The notes under the pieces were generated by a model that had not been told where the DNA came from, did no database searches, and was given only the letters and a program-made list of their open reading frames with translations. 34,491 nt of DNA from Sideroxydans sp. (GTDB taxonomy: Bacteria > Pseudomonadota > Gammaproteobacteria > Burkholderiales > Gallionellaceae): contig PNNY01000007.1 in NCBI GenBank assembly GCA_013824485.1, positions 1 to 34,491 on the forward strand, in the 5' to 3' direction. The translations under genes and the position numbers were made by a program. How positions within the stretch are numbered: the first letter of the stretch is position 1; each line of letters opens with the position of its first letter. Shown piece by piece: positions 1-9,780 of this stretch.

Positions 1-1
1 A

Positions 2-808
2 GGGTTTGTGTTCCTTGGTGCGGGTGGCGGAGCATTGCCTCTGCTACAAAAGTCGGGCATCCCTGAAGCCAAAGGCTATGGTGGCTTCCCCATCAGCGGG
101 CAGTGGCTCATCTGTCACGACCCCAAGATCGTGCGTCAGCACACCACCAAGGTATATGGCCGTGCGGCAGTCGGTGCCCCACCGATGTCGGTGCCGCATC
201 TGGATGCGCGCATCATCGGTGGCGAGTCGGTGCTGTTGTTCGGGCCGTTCGCCAGTATCACCACCAAGTTCCTCAAAGAAGGTTCGGTGCTCGATCTGTT
301 CTCGTCATTGAAGTCGGCCAACTTGAAACCGATGCTATCGGTTGCGCGCGACAACATGGATCTCACACGCTATCTGGTGAGCGAGGCATTCAAGTCGCAC
401 AAAGAGCGCGTGGATACCTTGCGTGAGTTCTACGCGGAGGCTTCCGAGAATCAATGGGAGTTGGCAGCGGCGGGGCAGCGTGTGCAGATCATCAAAGGTT
501 GCGATACGAACGGCGGCAAGTTGGAGTTCGGCACCGAGATCGTGACTTCTAAAGACGGTACGCTAGCCACCTTGTTGGGCGCTTCGCCGGGTGCATCCAC
601 CTCGGTGCAAGCGATGATCGAAGTCATCGAGCGTTGTTACAAGAAGCGCATGAAGTCGGCCGAGTGGAAGAGCAAAATGAAGGAGATGATCCCTTCTTAT
701 GGCGAGTCGCTGGATGACAACGTGGCACTGCTACACGAGGTGCGGAATCGTACGCTGGACACGCTGGGGTTGGAACACCGAGCAGGGAAGACGACGGCGA
801 AAGTCTGA
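2..808 (+). CDS. mqo: Malate:quinone oxidoreductase, C-terminal part (5' end outside window)
   Basis: Membrane-associated FAD enzyme that oxidises malate to oxaloacetate and passes electrons to the quinone pool. About 268 C-terminal residues of a family usually near 500 are present; the frame is open from base 2 (GFVFLGAGGGALPLLQKSGI), so the start lies upstream. Family-typical stretches are visible: GGFPISGQWL, VYGRAAVGAPPMSVPHLD, LLFGPFASITTKFL, DNMDLTRYL, AGQRVQIIK and the C-terminal LLGASPGASTS, which belongs to the FAD/substrate region. The stop (806-808) lies 3 bases from the stop of the convergent PAS-GGDEF-EAL gene. With maeB about 4 kb away it suggests active malate metabolism, although the genes are not in one operon. 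Confidence 0.95.
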   Translation, partial: GFVFLGAGGGALPLLQKSGIPEAKGYGGFPISGQWLICHDPKIVRQHTTKVYGRAAVGAPPMSVPHLDARIIGGESVLLFGPFASITTKFLKEGSVLDLFSSLKSANLKPMLSVARDNMDLTRYLVSEAFKSHKERVDTLREFYAEASENQWELAAAGQRVQIIKGCDTNGGKLEFGTEIVTSKDGTLATLLGASPGASTSVQAMIEVIERCYKKRMKSAEWKSKMKEMIPSYGESLDDNVALLHEVRNRTLDTLGLEHRAGKTTAKV

Positions 809-811
809 GAC

Positions 812-3800
812 TCAGCCCCGTTGTCTCTCCATCAGGCGGGAAAAATCTGCGGGTGTGAGTGCTCTGGAATACAAGAAGCCCTGCGCGTAATCGCAGCCCA
901 TCTTCGCCAGTAGGTCGAGTTGTTGTTGTGTCTCCACGCCCTCGGCGATGACCTTCAACCCTAACTTGTGCGCCATCACTACGATCGCTTCTGCGAGCGC
1001 TTTGTCGTTGTCATCAGCTTGCAGATTCAAGATGAACGACTGGTCGATCTTCACATAGTCGATGTCGAGCTTCTTCAGATAGGACAATGCAGAGTAGCCT
1101 GTTCCAAAGTCGTCGATGGCGACTTGGATGCCCGCATCACGGAAAGCCAATAGCTCGGAGATGACAGCAGGAGTGTGATCTAGTAGTACGCCTTCTGTGA
1201 TCTCGATGACCAGGTTCTTTCCAGATAGGCGAGTCTTGGTTAGATGTTCTTTCCATTGGCAGCGCTCGGATTTTGACTGGATCTGGATCGGAGATTTGTT
1301 CACGCTGATCTGGAAGTCACTGCCGTAGCGCTTCGTCCAATCCAGCGCCTGTGCAACAGCCTGTTGGAATACCCAATCGCCAATCTCGTGGATGAGTCCT
1401 GACTCTTCTGCCAGCGGGATGAATTCCGCTGGGCTGATGAGTCCGCGCTTGGGGTGGAACCAACGCAGCAAAGCCTCTGCCTTGTGTATCCGGCCCGTAT
1501 GGATGTCAACGATGGGTTGGTAGTGCAATTCGAACTGCTGTTCTGCCAGTGCATTGCGCAAATCATTCAACATGTGCAGACGATACAACGCAGCCTCTTG
1601 CATCGCATTAGTGAAATAGCTGAAGCGATTACGGCCTGCATTCTTGGCGACATACATCGCTTGGTCGGCGTTCTTCAGCATATCTTCTAGGTTGGTCGCA
1701 TCTTCGGGATATAGGGTGATGCCTATACTGGCCGAGACGTAAGCAGTGTCGACTCCTAGTTCGAACGGTAGCGACAGCGAACGCAAGATGTCCGCCGCGA
1801 TGCGTTCGACGCTGGCACGATCATCCAGCTCTGCGAGAATGATGGTGAACTCATCGCCGCCTAGTCGTGCCACGGTGTCTGATTCACGCACGCAGGCCGC
1901 GATGCGTTGTGCTGCCTCTATGAGCAGGGCATCGCCCGTATCGTGTCCTAAAGAGTCATTCACTTCTTTGAAACGGTCGAGGTCTAGGAACATCAGAGCC
2001 AGCCCCAACCCTGCGCGGTGCGCTTTCTTGATGTCTTGCGTCAAGCGGTCGCGGAACATGCGACGATTCGGCAAGCTAGTCAGTTGGTCGAAGTTGGCTT
2101 GTGCCCAAATGAGCTCTTCAGATTTTTTCTTCTCGGTGATGTCGGAGAACAAGGCAACATGGCGGTGTACGCTGCCATCTGAGTTATAGACCGTGTTGAT
2201 AGTTTGCCATTCGGCGAATATCTCGCCGTTCTTGCGACGGTTCCATATCTCGCCTTGCCAGTGACCAGTTTCTTTCAGATTTGCCCACATGGTTTTGTAA
2301 AACGCGGGCTCATGACGACCAGAGTGGAGGATGGAAGGAGACGCACCGATCGCCTCATCCGCTGCATAACCCGTCAGTTTGGTGAAGGCAGGATTCACTT
2401 CGATGATGGTGGCGTTCTCGTCGGTGATGAACATGGCCTCGCTGCTGTTCTCCAGCACCATCGAAGCAAGGCGCAATTTTTCTTCAATGGACTTCTGCTG
2501 CGTCACATCTCGTCCTGAGCCCACTACGCCGATCACCTCGCCTTTGTCGTTGACGAAGGGAGCTTTGTGCACATCTAGGAATAAGAACTTGCCTTTGACG
2601 TTGCCGTATTCATCGAACTGAGACGGCGTGCCATTTTGTAGGGTGATGCTGTCGCTGTCTTGGCACAGCTCGCCAAATGTGTGCCATTCAGGATTCTCTG
2701 GTTGCGAGTTCCGTTCACGCATCGCAAAGAACATATCGTCTTTGCCGATGGGTTCTTCGGTGTCCTTGGCGTTCAATAGTTGTTCGCAGATCGCTTTATT
2801 GGCGAACAAATAACGCTTGTTCAGATCCTTCGCCCAAATCATGTCGGTGACGTTGTCAGTGATCAAGCGTAGCAGCGTGGACAATGTGCGCGCACGCTCT
2901 TCACTTGCTTGCAGCGCCTCTTCAGATTTGATGCGAGCTGTGATGTCTGTCGAAACACCGCACAAGGCATAGATGCTCCCATCTTCAGCGCGAAGTGGTA
3001 GTTTGGTGGATAGATAGGTGAAGGTTTTTCCCGTGGCGACGACGGTATTGGTCTCTTCTGTGGTGTGGGTCTCGCCTCTATCCAAAACATCACGGTCATT
3101 GGCGCGAATGTTCGCGGTCGTTGCGGCATCAAAGAACTTTTCATCGCCGCAGCCGACGATGTCTTTCATCTCTACTCCCCACAGTTCGCGCACTCTGCGA
3201 TTGGCGAATAGATATTTCCCTGCTTGGTCTTTGAGGTAGATGTAAGCATCGACATTGTCGAGGATGGTCAGCATCTTTTTCTCGCTGGTGCGCAACGCCA
3301 TTTCCACGTGATATTGCTCGGTGATGTCCTTGAAGCACCAGATACGTCCCCGCTCTTCACCGACAGCAAGCGCTTGGGTGAAACGCGCAAAGACACGTCC
3401 ATCTTTGAAGTGGAGTACGTCACGCGCTTGTTCATCGCTAGCGTAAAGTTTGCGCACTAGACCAAGGAAATCCTCGGGGTCATTCAGTTGTTCGAGGGCC
3501 CAAGACAGTAGTAGATCGTCATTTCTTTGTTCAAGCAAAGTCGGAGGGATGCGCCAAAGTTCCATGAATCGTTTGTTGGTGGAAAGTACGCGCCCGTCAT
3601 GGCCGATCATCAGAATGCCTTCGTCGGTGGATTCCAGCGTGGTGCGCAGTAGCGTTTCGCTTTGCTTTATCTTCTCTTCAGCCTTTTTTTCTAGGGATAT
3701 GTCGCGCACGGAACTCAAGATGTGGGGCACACCATTTAATTGCATGATGGAGGCTGACAAAGAACCCATGACGGCTTGACCATACCTGGGTTGGAACTGG

Positions 3801-4690
3801 GTCTCTATATGGTCGCAATGGCCTGAGCGCATGAGCTCGGCTGCCATATGTTCACGATCAGCAGGGTCGTACCAAAATCCCATTTTTGCCGTTGTCTTAC
3901 CGATGACCTCTGCGCGACTGAATCCCGATTTTTGAACGAAGGCATCATTGACCTCGGTGATGCAGCCGTCCGCCAAACGGGTGATGAGCATGAGGTCTGG
4001 ATTGAGATTGAAGAACAAGGCGAAGCGTTGGTCGGCTTCCTGCTGTTCGATCTCTGCACGCTTGCGTTCGGTGATATTGATGGTGCTGCCTGCCGCTAAG
4101 AGTGGCTTGCCCATCGCATCGCGTTGGATGATGCCGCCTCGGGTGTGTACCCAAGCCCATTCCCCAGCATTCAACGCGACGCGATATTCAAAATCGAATT
4201 TGGCCGCGCCAGGTTGCAACGCCTGCTGCATGCGTTGTTGGAATGTCCCGACATCGTCAGGATGGATGGACCTGAGCCAATCCGTAAGCGAGCGTGGAGG
4301 CTCATCTGCGGCGAAACCGGGGATCTTGATGCGCGCAGTGTTGTATTTGATGGCGTAGGTGGTGAGATCGAATTCCCATAAGTCCATCTGTGCGGCTTCG
4401 ATCGCCATCTCCAGATTCAGGCGGGTGCGCTGTGCGGCGTTTTCTACATTCTGAAGTTGTGCCTTGCTGATCTCGTCGAGCAGGTGGGTGAATATGAATG
4501 CAAGGATAGGGGAGGCGATGAGCGTGACGATCAGTGTTATTTGGAGCGCGAAAAGGCGCACTTCGCCAAATATCAGTTGCGACAAGATGGTTACGCAGAT
4601 CTCGGAGAGTGCGAGAGAGCTAAGTACGATGTATAGATTGAGCTGCCATCGCTTGATGTGCTGCATGCGTGAGATCAGCTTCGAGTCCAT
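812..4690 (-). CDS. Membrane sensor: six PAS domains, GGDEF and EAL (cyclic di-GMP turnover)
   Basis: A 1292-residue protein. Two hydrophobic segments (about 19-41 and 45-70) anchor it in the inner membrane. Six PAS/PAC modules follow at roughly 90-215, 220-340, 343-465, 468-592, 598-738 and 740-860, each ending in an ITE/DIT-type PAC motif. The GGDEF domain has intact GGDEF at 944-948 and an RxxD inhibitory site at 935-938, five residues upstream, so cyclase activity with product inhibition is plausible. The EAL domain keeps EAL at 1072-1074, DDFGTGY at 1193-1199, the KIDQ lysine near 1214 and E1250, so phosphodiesterase activity also looks intact. The net activity cannot be read from sequence. 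The start has an AAGGGG ribosome-binding site. It is divergent from maeB and convergent with mqo. The signals sensed are unknown. Confidence 0.93.
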   Translation of the reverse strand: MDSKLISRMQHIKRWQLNLYIVLSSLALSEICVTILSQLIFGEVRLFALQITLIVTLIASPILAFIFTHLLDEISKAQLQNVENAAQRTRLNLEMAIEAAQMDLWEFDLTTYAIKYNTARIKIPGFAADEPPRSLTDWLRSIHPDDVGTFQQRMQQALQPGAAKFDFEYRVALNAGEWAWVHTRGGIIQRDAMGKPLLAAGSTINITERKRAEIEQQEADQRFALFFNLNPDLMLITRLADGCITEVNDAFVQKSGFSRAEVIGKTTAKMGFWYDPADREHMAAELMRSGHCDHIETQFQPRYGQAVMGSLSASIMQLNGVPHILSSVRDISLEKKAEEKIKQSETLLRTTLESTDEGILMIGHDGRVLSTNKRFMELWRIPPTLLEQRNDDLLLSWALEQLNDPEDFLGLVRKLYASDEQARDVLHFKDGRVFARFTQALAVGEERGRIWCFKDITEQYHVEMALRTSEKKMLTILDNVDAYIYLKDQAGKYLFANRRVRELWGVEMKDIVGCGDEKFFDAATTANIRANDRDVLDRGETHTTEETNTVVATGKTFTYLSTKLPLRAEDGSIYALCGVSTDITARIKSEEALQASEERARTLSTLLRLITDNVTDMIWAKDLNKRYLFANKAICEQLLNAKDTEEPIGKDDMFFAMRERNSQPENPEWHTFGELCQDSDSITLQNGTPSQFDEYGNVKGKFLFLDVHKAPFVNDKGEVIGVVGSGRDVTQQKSIEEKLRLASMVLENSSEAMFITDENATIIEVNPAFTKLTGYAADEAIGASPSILHSGRHEPAFYKTMWANLKETGHWQGEIWNRRKNGEIFAEWQTINTVYNSDGSVHRHVALFSDITEKKKSEELIWAQANFDQLTSLPNRRMFRDRLTQDIKKAHRAGLGLALMFLDLDRFKEVNDSLGHDTGDALLIEAAQRIAACVRESDTVARLGGDEFTIILAELDDRASVERIAADILRSLSLPFELGVDTAYVSASIGITLYPEDATNLEDMLKNADQAMYVAKNAGRNRFSYFTNAMQEAALYRLHMLNDLRNALAEQQFELHYQPIVDIHTGRIHKAEALLRWFHPKRGLISPAEFIPLAEESGLIHEIGDWVFQQAVAQALDWTKRYGSDFQISVNKSPIQIQSKSERCQWKEHLTKTRLSGKNLVIEITEGVLLDHTPAVISELLAFRDAGIQVAIDDFGTGYSALSYLKKLDIDYVKIDQSFILNLQADDNDKALAEAIVVMAHKLGLKVIAEGVETQQQLDLLAKMGCDYAQGFLYSRALTPADFSRLMERQRG

Positions 4691-4828
4691 GCGATTTCCC
4701 CTTGGGTGATTCCCTTTGAATTTATGTGGTAACTGATGTTGAGAATCTCGCGCGATGTTACTCCAAGACGGCAGATTTCAATTCGAGGAAAAGAGAGTGC
4801 GGCCGTATGTCATACCAAATTGCTGGAC

Positions 4829-4834
4829 TATAAT
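4829..4834 (+). promoter_or_regulatory. Candidate -10 element for maeB
   Basis: A perfect TATAAT lies 37 bases before the chosen maeB start. The hexamer about 17 bases upstream (TATGTC, 4806-4811) is a poor -35, so this is a candidate only. Confidence 0.35.
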
Positions 4835-4871
4835 CGAGCCACGATTCACATCTATCGATCGCGAGGAAATG

Positions 4872-7142
4872 ATGGACAAGCAATTGCGTGAAGCAGCCTT
4901 GCAATATCATCGCCAAACTCCGGCGGGCAAGATCTCGGTGAATGCGAGCAAACCCTTGCATACGGCGCGCGATCTTTCCTTGGCCTATTCCCCAGGAGTG
5001 GCGGCGGCATGTGAGCTGATCGTGGAGAACCCCGCCGAGGTGCGCAATATGACGGCGCGTGGCAATCTGGTGGCGGTCATCACCAACGGTACGGCGGTGT
5101 TGGGCTTGGGCAACATCGGGCCCTTGGCGGCTAAGCCGGTGATGGAAGGTAAAGGTGTGTTGTTTAAGAAGTTCGCTGGTATCGATGTGTTCGACATCGA
5201 GATCGCCGAGAATGACCCCGACAAGCTCGTGGACATCATCGCCGCGCTGGAGCCGACTTTCGGCGGCATCAATCTGGAAGACATCAAAGCACCCGAGTGC
5301 TTCTACATCGAGCGCAAGCTGCGTGAGCGCATGAAGATACCTGTCTTCCATGACGACCAACATGGCACGTCTATCATCGTGGGCGCGGCCTTGCTGAACG
5401 GATTGAAAGTCGTCGGCAAGAAGATCGAAGATGTGAAGTTGGTGGCGAGTGGTGCGGGTGCGGCAGCGTTGGCCTGCTTGGATATGCTGGTGACGCTGGG
5501 TGTGAAGATGGAGAACATCATCGTCACCGACATCAAGGGCGTGGTGTACACAGGGCGTGTCGAAGAGATGGACGACAACAAGGCGCGTTACGCCAAAGAT
5601 ACCAAGGCGCGCACGTTGGGTGACGTGATTGCGAATGCCGACGTGTTCCTCGGTCTGTCTGCGGGTAATGTATTGAAGCCCGAGATGGTGAAGCAAATGG
5701 CAGACCGTCCGCTCATCTTCGCCTTGGCGAATCCGACACCAGAGATCATGCCAGAAGTGGCGAAGGCGGCGCGCCCTGATGCCATCCTTGCTACAGGTCG
5801 TTCCGACTATCCGAACCAAGTGAACAATGCCTTGTGCTTTCCCTACATCTTCCGTGGTGCGCTGGATGTCGGCGCTTCCACCATCAATGAGGCGATGAAG
5901 TTGGCGGCGGTGCATGCCATCGCTGAGCTGGCGCAGGCCGAGCAATCGGATCTGGGGACGTCAGCGTACGGCGAGGAGAGCGCGCCATTTGGCCCTGAGA
6001 ATCTGATCCCCAAGCCTTTCGATCCGCGCCTCATCTTGCGCATCGCACCCGCGGTGGCACAAGCCGCGATGGATAGCGGTGTGGCGACGCGTCCCATTGC
6101 GGATATGCAGGCCTACCACGAACGTTTGAACGGTTTTGTGTATCAGTCGAACATGATCATGAAGCCGGTGTTCGACGCGGCGAAAAGATCGCCCAAGCGA
6201 CTGGTGTATGCCGAGGGTGAAGATTGGCGCGTGTTACATGCCGTGCAGACGGTGGTGGACGAGGGCTTGGCATTCCCTATCTTGGTGGGGCGTCCAGCGG
6301 TGGTGGAGGCGCGCATCGCCAAACATAATTTGCGTATCCGTGCGGGGGTGGATTTTGAGTTAGTGAATCCCGAAAGCGATCCGCGTTACCGTGAGTATTG
6401 CGCGGAATACCACCGCTTGGTGCAGCGCAAAGGCGTGACGCTGGATACCGCCAAGCGTGAGATGCGCAGACGCAGTACGCTGATCGCGGCGATGTTGGTG
6501 CGCATGGGTGCGGCGGATGCTTTGCTGTGTGGCACGATATTCCAACCGCTGATGCACCTGTTGTATATCGACCAGGTGTTGGGGCATAGCCCAGGCAGCA
6601 ATGTGTATGCGGCGATGAATCTGTTGCTGTTGCCGAATCACACTTTGTTCGTCTGCGACACGCATGTGAACCTCGATCCGACGGCGGAGCAGATCGCCGA
6701 GATGACTTTGCTGGCGGCCGCCGAAGTCAGACGTTTTGGTCTGGTGCCCAAAGTGGCCTTGCTGTCGCATTCCAATTTCGGCAGTCACGATAATGCCTCC
6801 GCGCTAAAGATGAGTCGTGCCCGCGAGATATTGGAGCAGGCCGCGCCCGAGTTGGAAGTCGAAGGCGAGATGCACGGCGATGCGGCGTTGTCGGAGGAAT
6901 TGCGCAGCGCGACCTTCCCCAATTCACATTTGAAAGGCTGTGCCAACCTGCTCATCATGCCTAACTTGGATGCGGCGAACATCGCCTACAATCTATTGAA
7001 GATGACAGCAGGCGAAGGCGTCACCATCGGTGGCATACTGTTAGGGGCGAATAAGTCGGCGCATATCCTGACTTCGACCGCGACGGTGCGGCGCATCGTG
7101 AATATGAGTGCTTTGGCCGTAGCTGGAGTGAGTGCAAAGTAA
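4872..7142 (+). CDS. maeB: NADP-dependent malic enzyme with C-terminal phosphotransacetylase-like domain
   Basis: Decarboxylates malate to pyruvate and supplies NADPH. About 756 residues, the usual size of MaeB. The N-terminal malic domain has [11 protein letters not shown] and the signature [20 protein letters not shown]; the NAD(P) domain has the glycine-rich [16 protein letters not shown]; the last ~320 residues are the phosphotransacetylase-like domain (for example [19 protein letters not shown]), which in this family is regulatory. The frame is open from 4755, but the start at 4872 is preferred because GAGGA (4863-4867) sits 4 bases before it and the product then begins [14 protein letters not shown], as in homologues; ATG 4869 is the neighbouring alternative. 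Monocistronic by spacing. Confidence 0.95.
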   Translation: MDKQLREAALQYHRQTPAGKISVNASKPLHTARDLSLAYSPGVAAACELIVENPAEVRNMTARGNLVAVITNGTAVLGLGNIGPLAAKPVMEGKGVLFKKFAGIDVFDIEIAENDPDKLVDIIAALEPTFGGINLEDIKAPECFYIERKLRERMKIPVFHDDQHGTSIIVGAALLNGLKVVGKKIEDVKLVASGAGAAALACLDMLVTLGVKMENIIVTDIKGVVYTGRVEEMDDNKARYAKDTKARTLGDVIANADVFLGLSAGNVLKPEMVKQMADRPLIFALANPTPEIMPEVAKAARPDAILATGRSDYPNQVNNALCFPYIFRGALDVGASTINEAMKLAAVHAIAELAQAEQSDLGTSAYGEESAPFGPENLIPKPFDPRLILRIAPAVAQAAMDSGVATRPIADMQAYHERLNGFVYQSNMIMKPVFDAAKRSPKRLVYAEGEDWRVLHAVQTVVDEGLAFPILVGRPAVVEARIAKHNLRIRAGVDFELVNPESDPRYREYCAEYHRLVQRKGVTLDTAKREMRRRSTLIAAMLVRMGAADALLCGTIFQPLMHLLYIDQVLGHSPGSNVYAAMNLLLLPNHTLFVCDTHVNLDPTAEQIAEMTLLAAAEVRRFGLVPKVALLSHSNFGSHDNASALKMSRAREILEQAAPELEVEGEMHGDAALSEELRSATFPNSHLKGCANLLIMPNLDAANIAYNLLKMTAGEGVTIGGILLGANKSAHILTSTATVRRIVNMSALAVAGVSAK

Positions 7143-7301
7143 TGAAGCGGAGTTCTGTAAATCCAAATTTCGTCGCAATACGGCGTTGCTCACGAAAAAT
7201 TACTCCTTACATATAAAATCATATGCGCGTCGCAATTTTTCGTTCGCGCCTTGTCTTGCTTAGAACTTTGAATTTATAGAACCCCCTAAATGGAGAGCAT
7301 G

Positions 7302-7535
7302 ATGAACAAACAGGAAGTTGAATTACTGAGTCAAGAGATCGAGATGTTGATGGCAGAGCGTGCGCGCTTGCTTAAAGTGGTGGGCGCGGCAGCGGTGTTG
7401 GTAGCGAATGCGGATGCGGCCTTGCTGCAACCGAATGCGGTGGATGCAGCCGAGATGCTATCTGAATTGTTGAATCAGTTGCCCGAAGAGACATTGCAAG
7501 ACGCGCTAGAGTCGGTGCATGCGCAAACAATGTAG
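7302..7535 (+). CDS. Small uncharacterised protein, 77 aa
   Basis: I do not recognise a family. The chosen start (MNKQEVELLSQEIEMLM) has GGAGAG at 7292-7297, 4 bases upstream; ATG 7299 and ATG 7290 are in-frame alternatives. The first 30 residues look like an amphipathic, coiled-coil-prone helix, followed by an Ala/Val-rich helix (VVGAAAVLVANADAALL) and an acidic C terminus (LLNQLPEETLQDALES). There is no signal peptide; the hydrophobic stretch is short and contains Asn and Asp, so it is probably soluble and helical. It stands alone between maeB and the patatin gene, with about 145 AT-rich bases upstream. Base composition and clear start signals support a real gene. Confidence 0.7.
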   Translation: MNKQEVELLSQEIEMLMAERARLLKVVGAAAVLVANADAALLQPNAVDAAEMLSELLNQLPEETLQDALESVHAQTM

Positions 7536-7612
7536 AAGATACAGAGCTTGTCGTAATGCTGCATCCTGCAGATGCTTTGAATTTTCCGTGAACTGAATTT
7601 GCTTGTCTGAAT

Positions 7613-8785
7613 ATGAAACGACAAAAGATCGGACTGATCCTGACAGGAGGCGGGGCGCGAGCGGCTTATCAGGTCGGCGTGCTGAAGGCTATCGCCGAAT
7701 TCTTGCCATATCGTACGCGCATGCCTTTCGATGTGGTGTGTGGCACATCCGCAGGGGCTTTGAATGCGGTGACGCTGGTAGTGAATGCGCGCCACTTTCG
7801 CAAAGGGGTGCGCTATCTACACAATATCTGGAACAACGCGCACATTAACGAGATATATCGTTCCGATGTAATTGGTGTGGCGGCGAACAGCGGTCGTTGG
7901 TTGATGGGCTTGGTGCTAAGTGTGCTGGGTAGTAGTCGCTACAATCGCGTGTCTCTGTTGGACAATCGTCCCATGCGCACTTTTCTTGAACGCACGCTCC
8001 CCTGTGAATTGATACAACAGCACATCGATGAAGGCCTCGTGCATGCGGTGAGCGTGACGGCCTCGGGTTATGGTTCGGGACATTCAGTGACCTTTTACCA
8101 AGGCGCACCAGACATCAAGCCGTGGAAGCGCGCACGCCGCCTCGGTGTGCCAACGCAGATCAGCATCCAACACATGCTCGCATCCTCGGCCATCCCTTTC
8201 ATGTTCCCCGCAGTCCACGTGAACCGCGAGTTCTTCGGTGACGGCTCGATGCGCCAGATCGCGCCCATCAGTTCGGCATTGCATCTGGGGGCTGAGCGGG
8301 TGTTGGTAGTTGGGGTGGGGCATGATCCTTTGGAGGAGAGGCAGAAGCGTTCCAAGATCGATAGCTATCCGTCGCTAGCGGAGATTGCAGGGCATGCGCT
8401 GGATAGCATCTTCATCGATGGGCTTGAGGTCGATCTGGAAAGGTTGCACCGCATAAATCGCACCATCGGCATGATCCCTGAAGAGTTGCGCGGTAATGTG
8501 AATCTGCAACACGTCGAAGCCTTGGTCATCACGCCCAGTCAGCCGTTGGAGAAGGTGGCCGAGCGTCATATCGCCAACCTGCCGTGGACGATCAGGCTGT
8601 TGTTGCGTCTGGTAGGCGTGATGCGGGGGAGCGGTGCGAACTTAGTGAGTTATCTGCTATTCGATAGGCATTATTGCCGTGCTTTGATCGATCTGGGTTA
8701 CCAAGATGCGTTGAAGCGTCGTGATGAGATCCTGCGCTTCTTGGAGCAGGGCGGCACGGCCACGTGCAACGATCTGTCGCAATGA
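7613..8785 (+). CDS. Patatin-like phospholipase family protein
   Basis: Predicted serine acyl hydrolase (lysophospholipase or esterase type). 390 residues. The patatin core is N-terminal: oxyanion-hole glycine run GGGARAA at 12-18, nucleophile elbow GTSAG at 44-48 (Ser46), and the dyad aspartate in FFGDGS (Asp210), where DGS replaces the usual DGG/DGA. The C-terminal ~150 residues are variable and hydrophobic near the end. No signal peptide is evident, and no good ribosome-binding site precedes the ATG. The stop overlaps the start of birA (ATGA), so the two are probably co-transcribed. The natural substrate cannot be assigned. Confidence 0.88.
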   Translation: MKRQKIGLILTGGGARAAYQVGVLKAIAEFLPYRTRMPFDVVCGTSAGALNAVTLVVNARHFRKGVRYLHNIWNNAHINEIYRSDVIGVAANSGRWLMGLVLSVLGSSRYNRVSLLDNRPMRTFLERTLPCELIQQHIDEGLVHAVSVTASGYGSGHSVTFYQGAPDIKPWKRARRLGVPTQISIQHMLASSAIPFMFPAVHVNREFFGDGSMRQIAPISSALHLGAERVLVVGVGHDPLEERQKRSKIDSYPSLAEIAGHALDSIFIDGLEVDLERLHRINRTIGMIPEELRGNVNLQHVEALVITPSQPLEKVAERHIANLPWTIRLLLRLVGVMRGSGANLVSYLLFDRHYCRALIDLGYQDALKRRDEILRFLEQGGTATCNDLSQ

Positions 8786-9780
8786 GTCGCGCTGAGCACA
8801 CTGCCCCCAAGCCGTTGACGTTCGCTTTGCTGAAGGTGTTGGCGGATGGCGATTTCCATTCCGGTGAGGAGATGGCGCGTAGTGTGGGATTGACGCGCAC
8901 CAGTGTGCATAACGCTTTGCAGGATGTCGCGCAGTTCGGTTTGAAATTGCATAGTGTGCGCGGACGTGGTTACCAATTGGCGCAACCGCTCTATTGGTTA
9001 GAGACGGAGAAGATCACTGCTCATCTGGGTGAAGCCGGCAAATATCTGGACTTGATGATTGTGGATCATGCCGAATCGAGTAACGCGGTTTTGTTGGGGC
9101 GCGTGCGTCAAGGTGCGCAAAGCGGAAGCGTGTTGGCAGTGGAGTGGCAAAGCGCAGGGCGTGGTCGCTTAGGGCGACGTTGGTATTCTGGTTTGGGAGA
9201 TGCGCTCACGTTCTCTTTGCTGTGGCGCTTCGATAAAGGATTGGCTGCATTATCGGGATTGAGCTTGGCGGTGGGTGTCGCCATGGTGCGCGCCTTGCAC
9301 GAACTGGGCGTGAGCGAGGCTGGATTGAAATGGCCTAACGATGTGTTGCTGCCCGAAGGTAAATTGGCAGGCATCTTGTTGGAAGCACAGGGCGATATGT
9401 TGGGGCCGAGCGCGGTGGTGATCGGTGTCGGCATGAATCTATCGCTCCCCGATGCGGCACGCAAGCAGATCGATCAGCCCGTGAGCGACCTTTTATCCTA
9501 CGGCGTGCCTTTAGGTGATCGTAATCGCGTGTTTGCGGTGTTGTTGAAGCACTTGGTTGCAGTGTTGCAAGTTTTTGCGACACATGGATTTGCTGCATTG
9601 CGCGCAGAGTGGGAGCTTTATCATCGCTTGCAGCAGTGTGATGCGCTCGTGCACATGCCAGATGGCTCGCAGATCGAAGGGGTCGTGTTGGGCGTGGATG
9701 ATGAAGGTGCGTTGCGTATGCGGACACAGAGTGGCGAGCAGGTGTTCCATGCGGGTGAGATAAGTTTGAGGAAGGCATGA
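8782..9780 (+). CDS. birA: Bifunctional biotin-[acetyl-CoA-carboxylase] ligase / biotin operon repressor
   Basis: Activates biotin with ATP and attaches it to the carrier protein of acetyl-CoA carboxylase. 332 residues. An N-terminal winged-helix domain (about 15-65, with SGEEMARSVGLTRTSVHNAL) suggests it also acts as a DNA-binding repressor. The catalytic domain has the biotinyl-AMP loop GRGRLGR at 126-132 and KWPNDVLL at 183-190; the C-terminal small beta domain is present. The ATG at 8782 is chosen because it overlaps the patatin stop as ATGA; a GTG 18 bases upstream is less likely. Its stop overlaps coaX. The birA-coaX-SPOR order is common in betaproteobacteria. Confidence 0.95.
   Translation: MSRAEHTAPKPLTFALLKVLADGDFHSGEEMARSVGLTRTSVHNALQDVAQFGLKLHSVRGRGYQLAQPLYWLETEKITAHLGEAGKYLDLMIVDHAESSNAVLLGRVRQGAQSGSVLAVEWQSAGRGRLGRRWYSGLGDALTFSLLWRFDKGLAALSGLSLAVGVAMVRALHELGVSEAGLKWPNDVLLPEGKLAGILLEAQGDMLGPSAVVIGVGMNLSLPDAARKQIDQPVSDLLSYGVPLGDRNRVFAVLLKHLVAVLQVFATHGFAALRAEWELYHRLQQCDALVHMPDGSQIEGVVLGVDDEGALRMRTQSGEQVFHAGEISLRKA

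Noticed and set aside
4758-5945. 395-codon minus-strand open frame opposite maeB
   Set aside because: It is a shadow of the maeB coding strand; the translation is His/Arg/Gln-rich without any domain, and maeB is certain.
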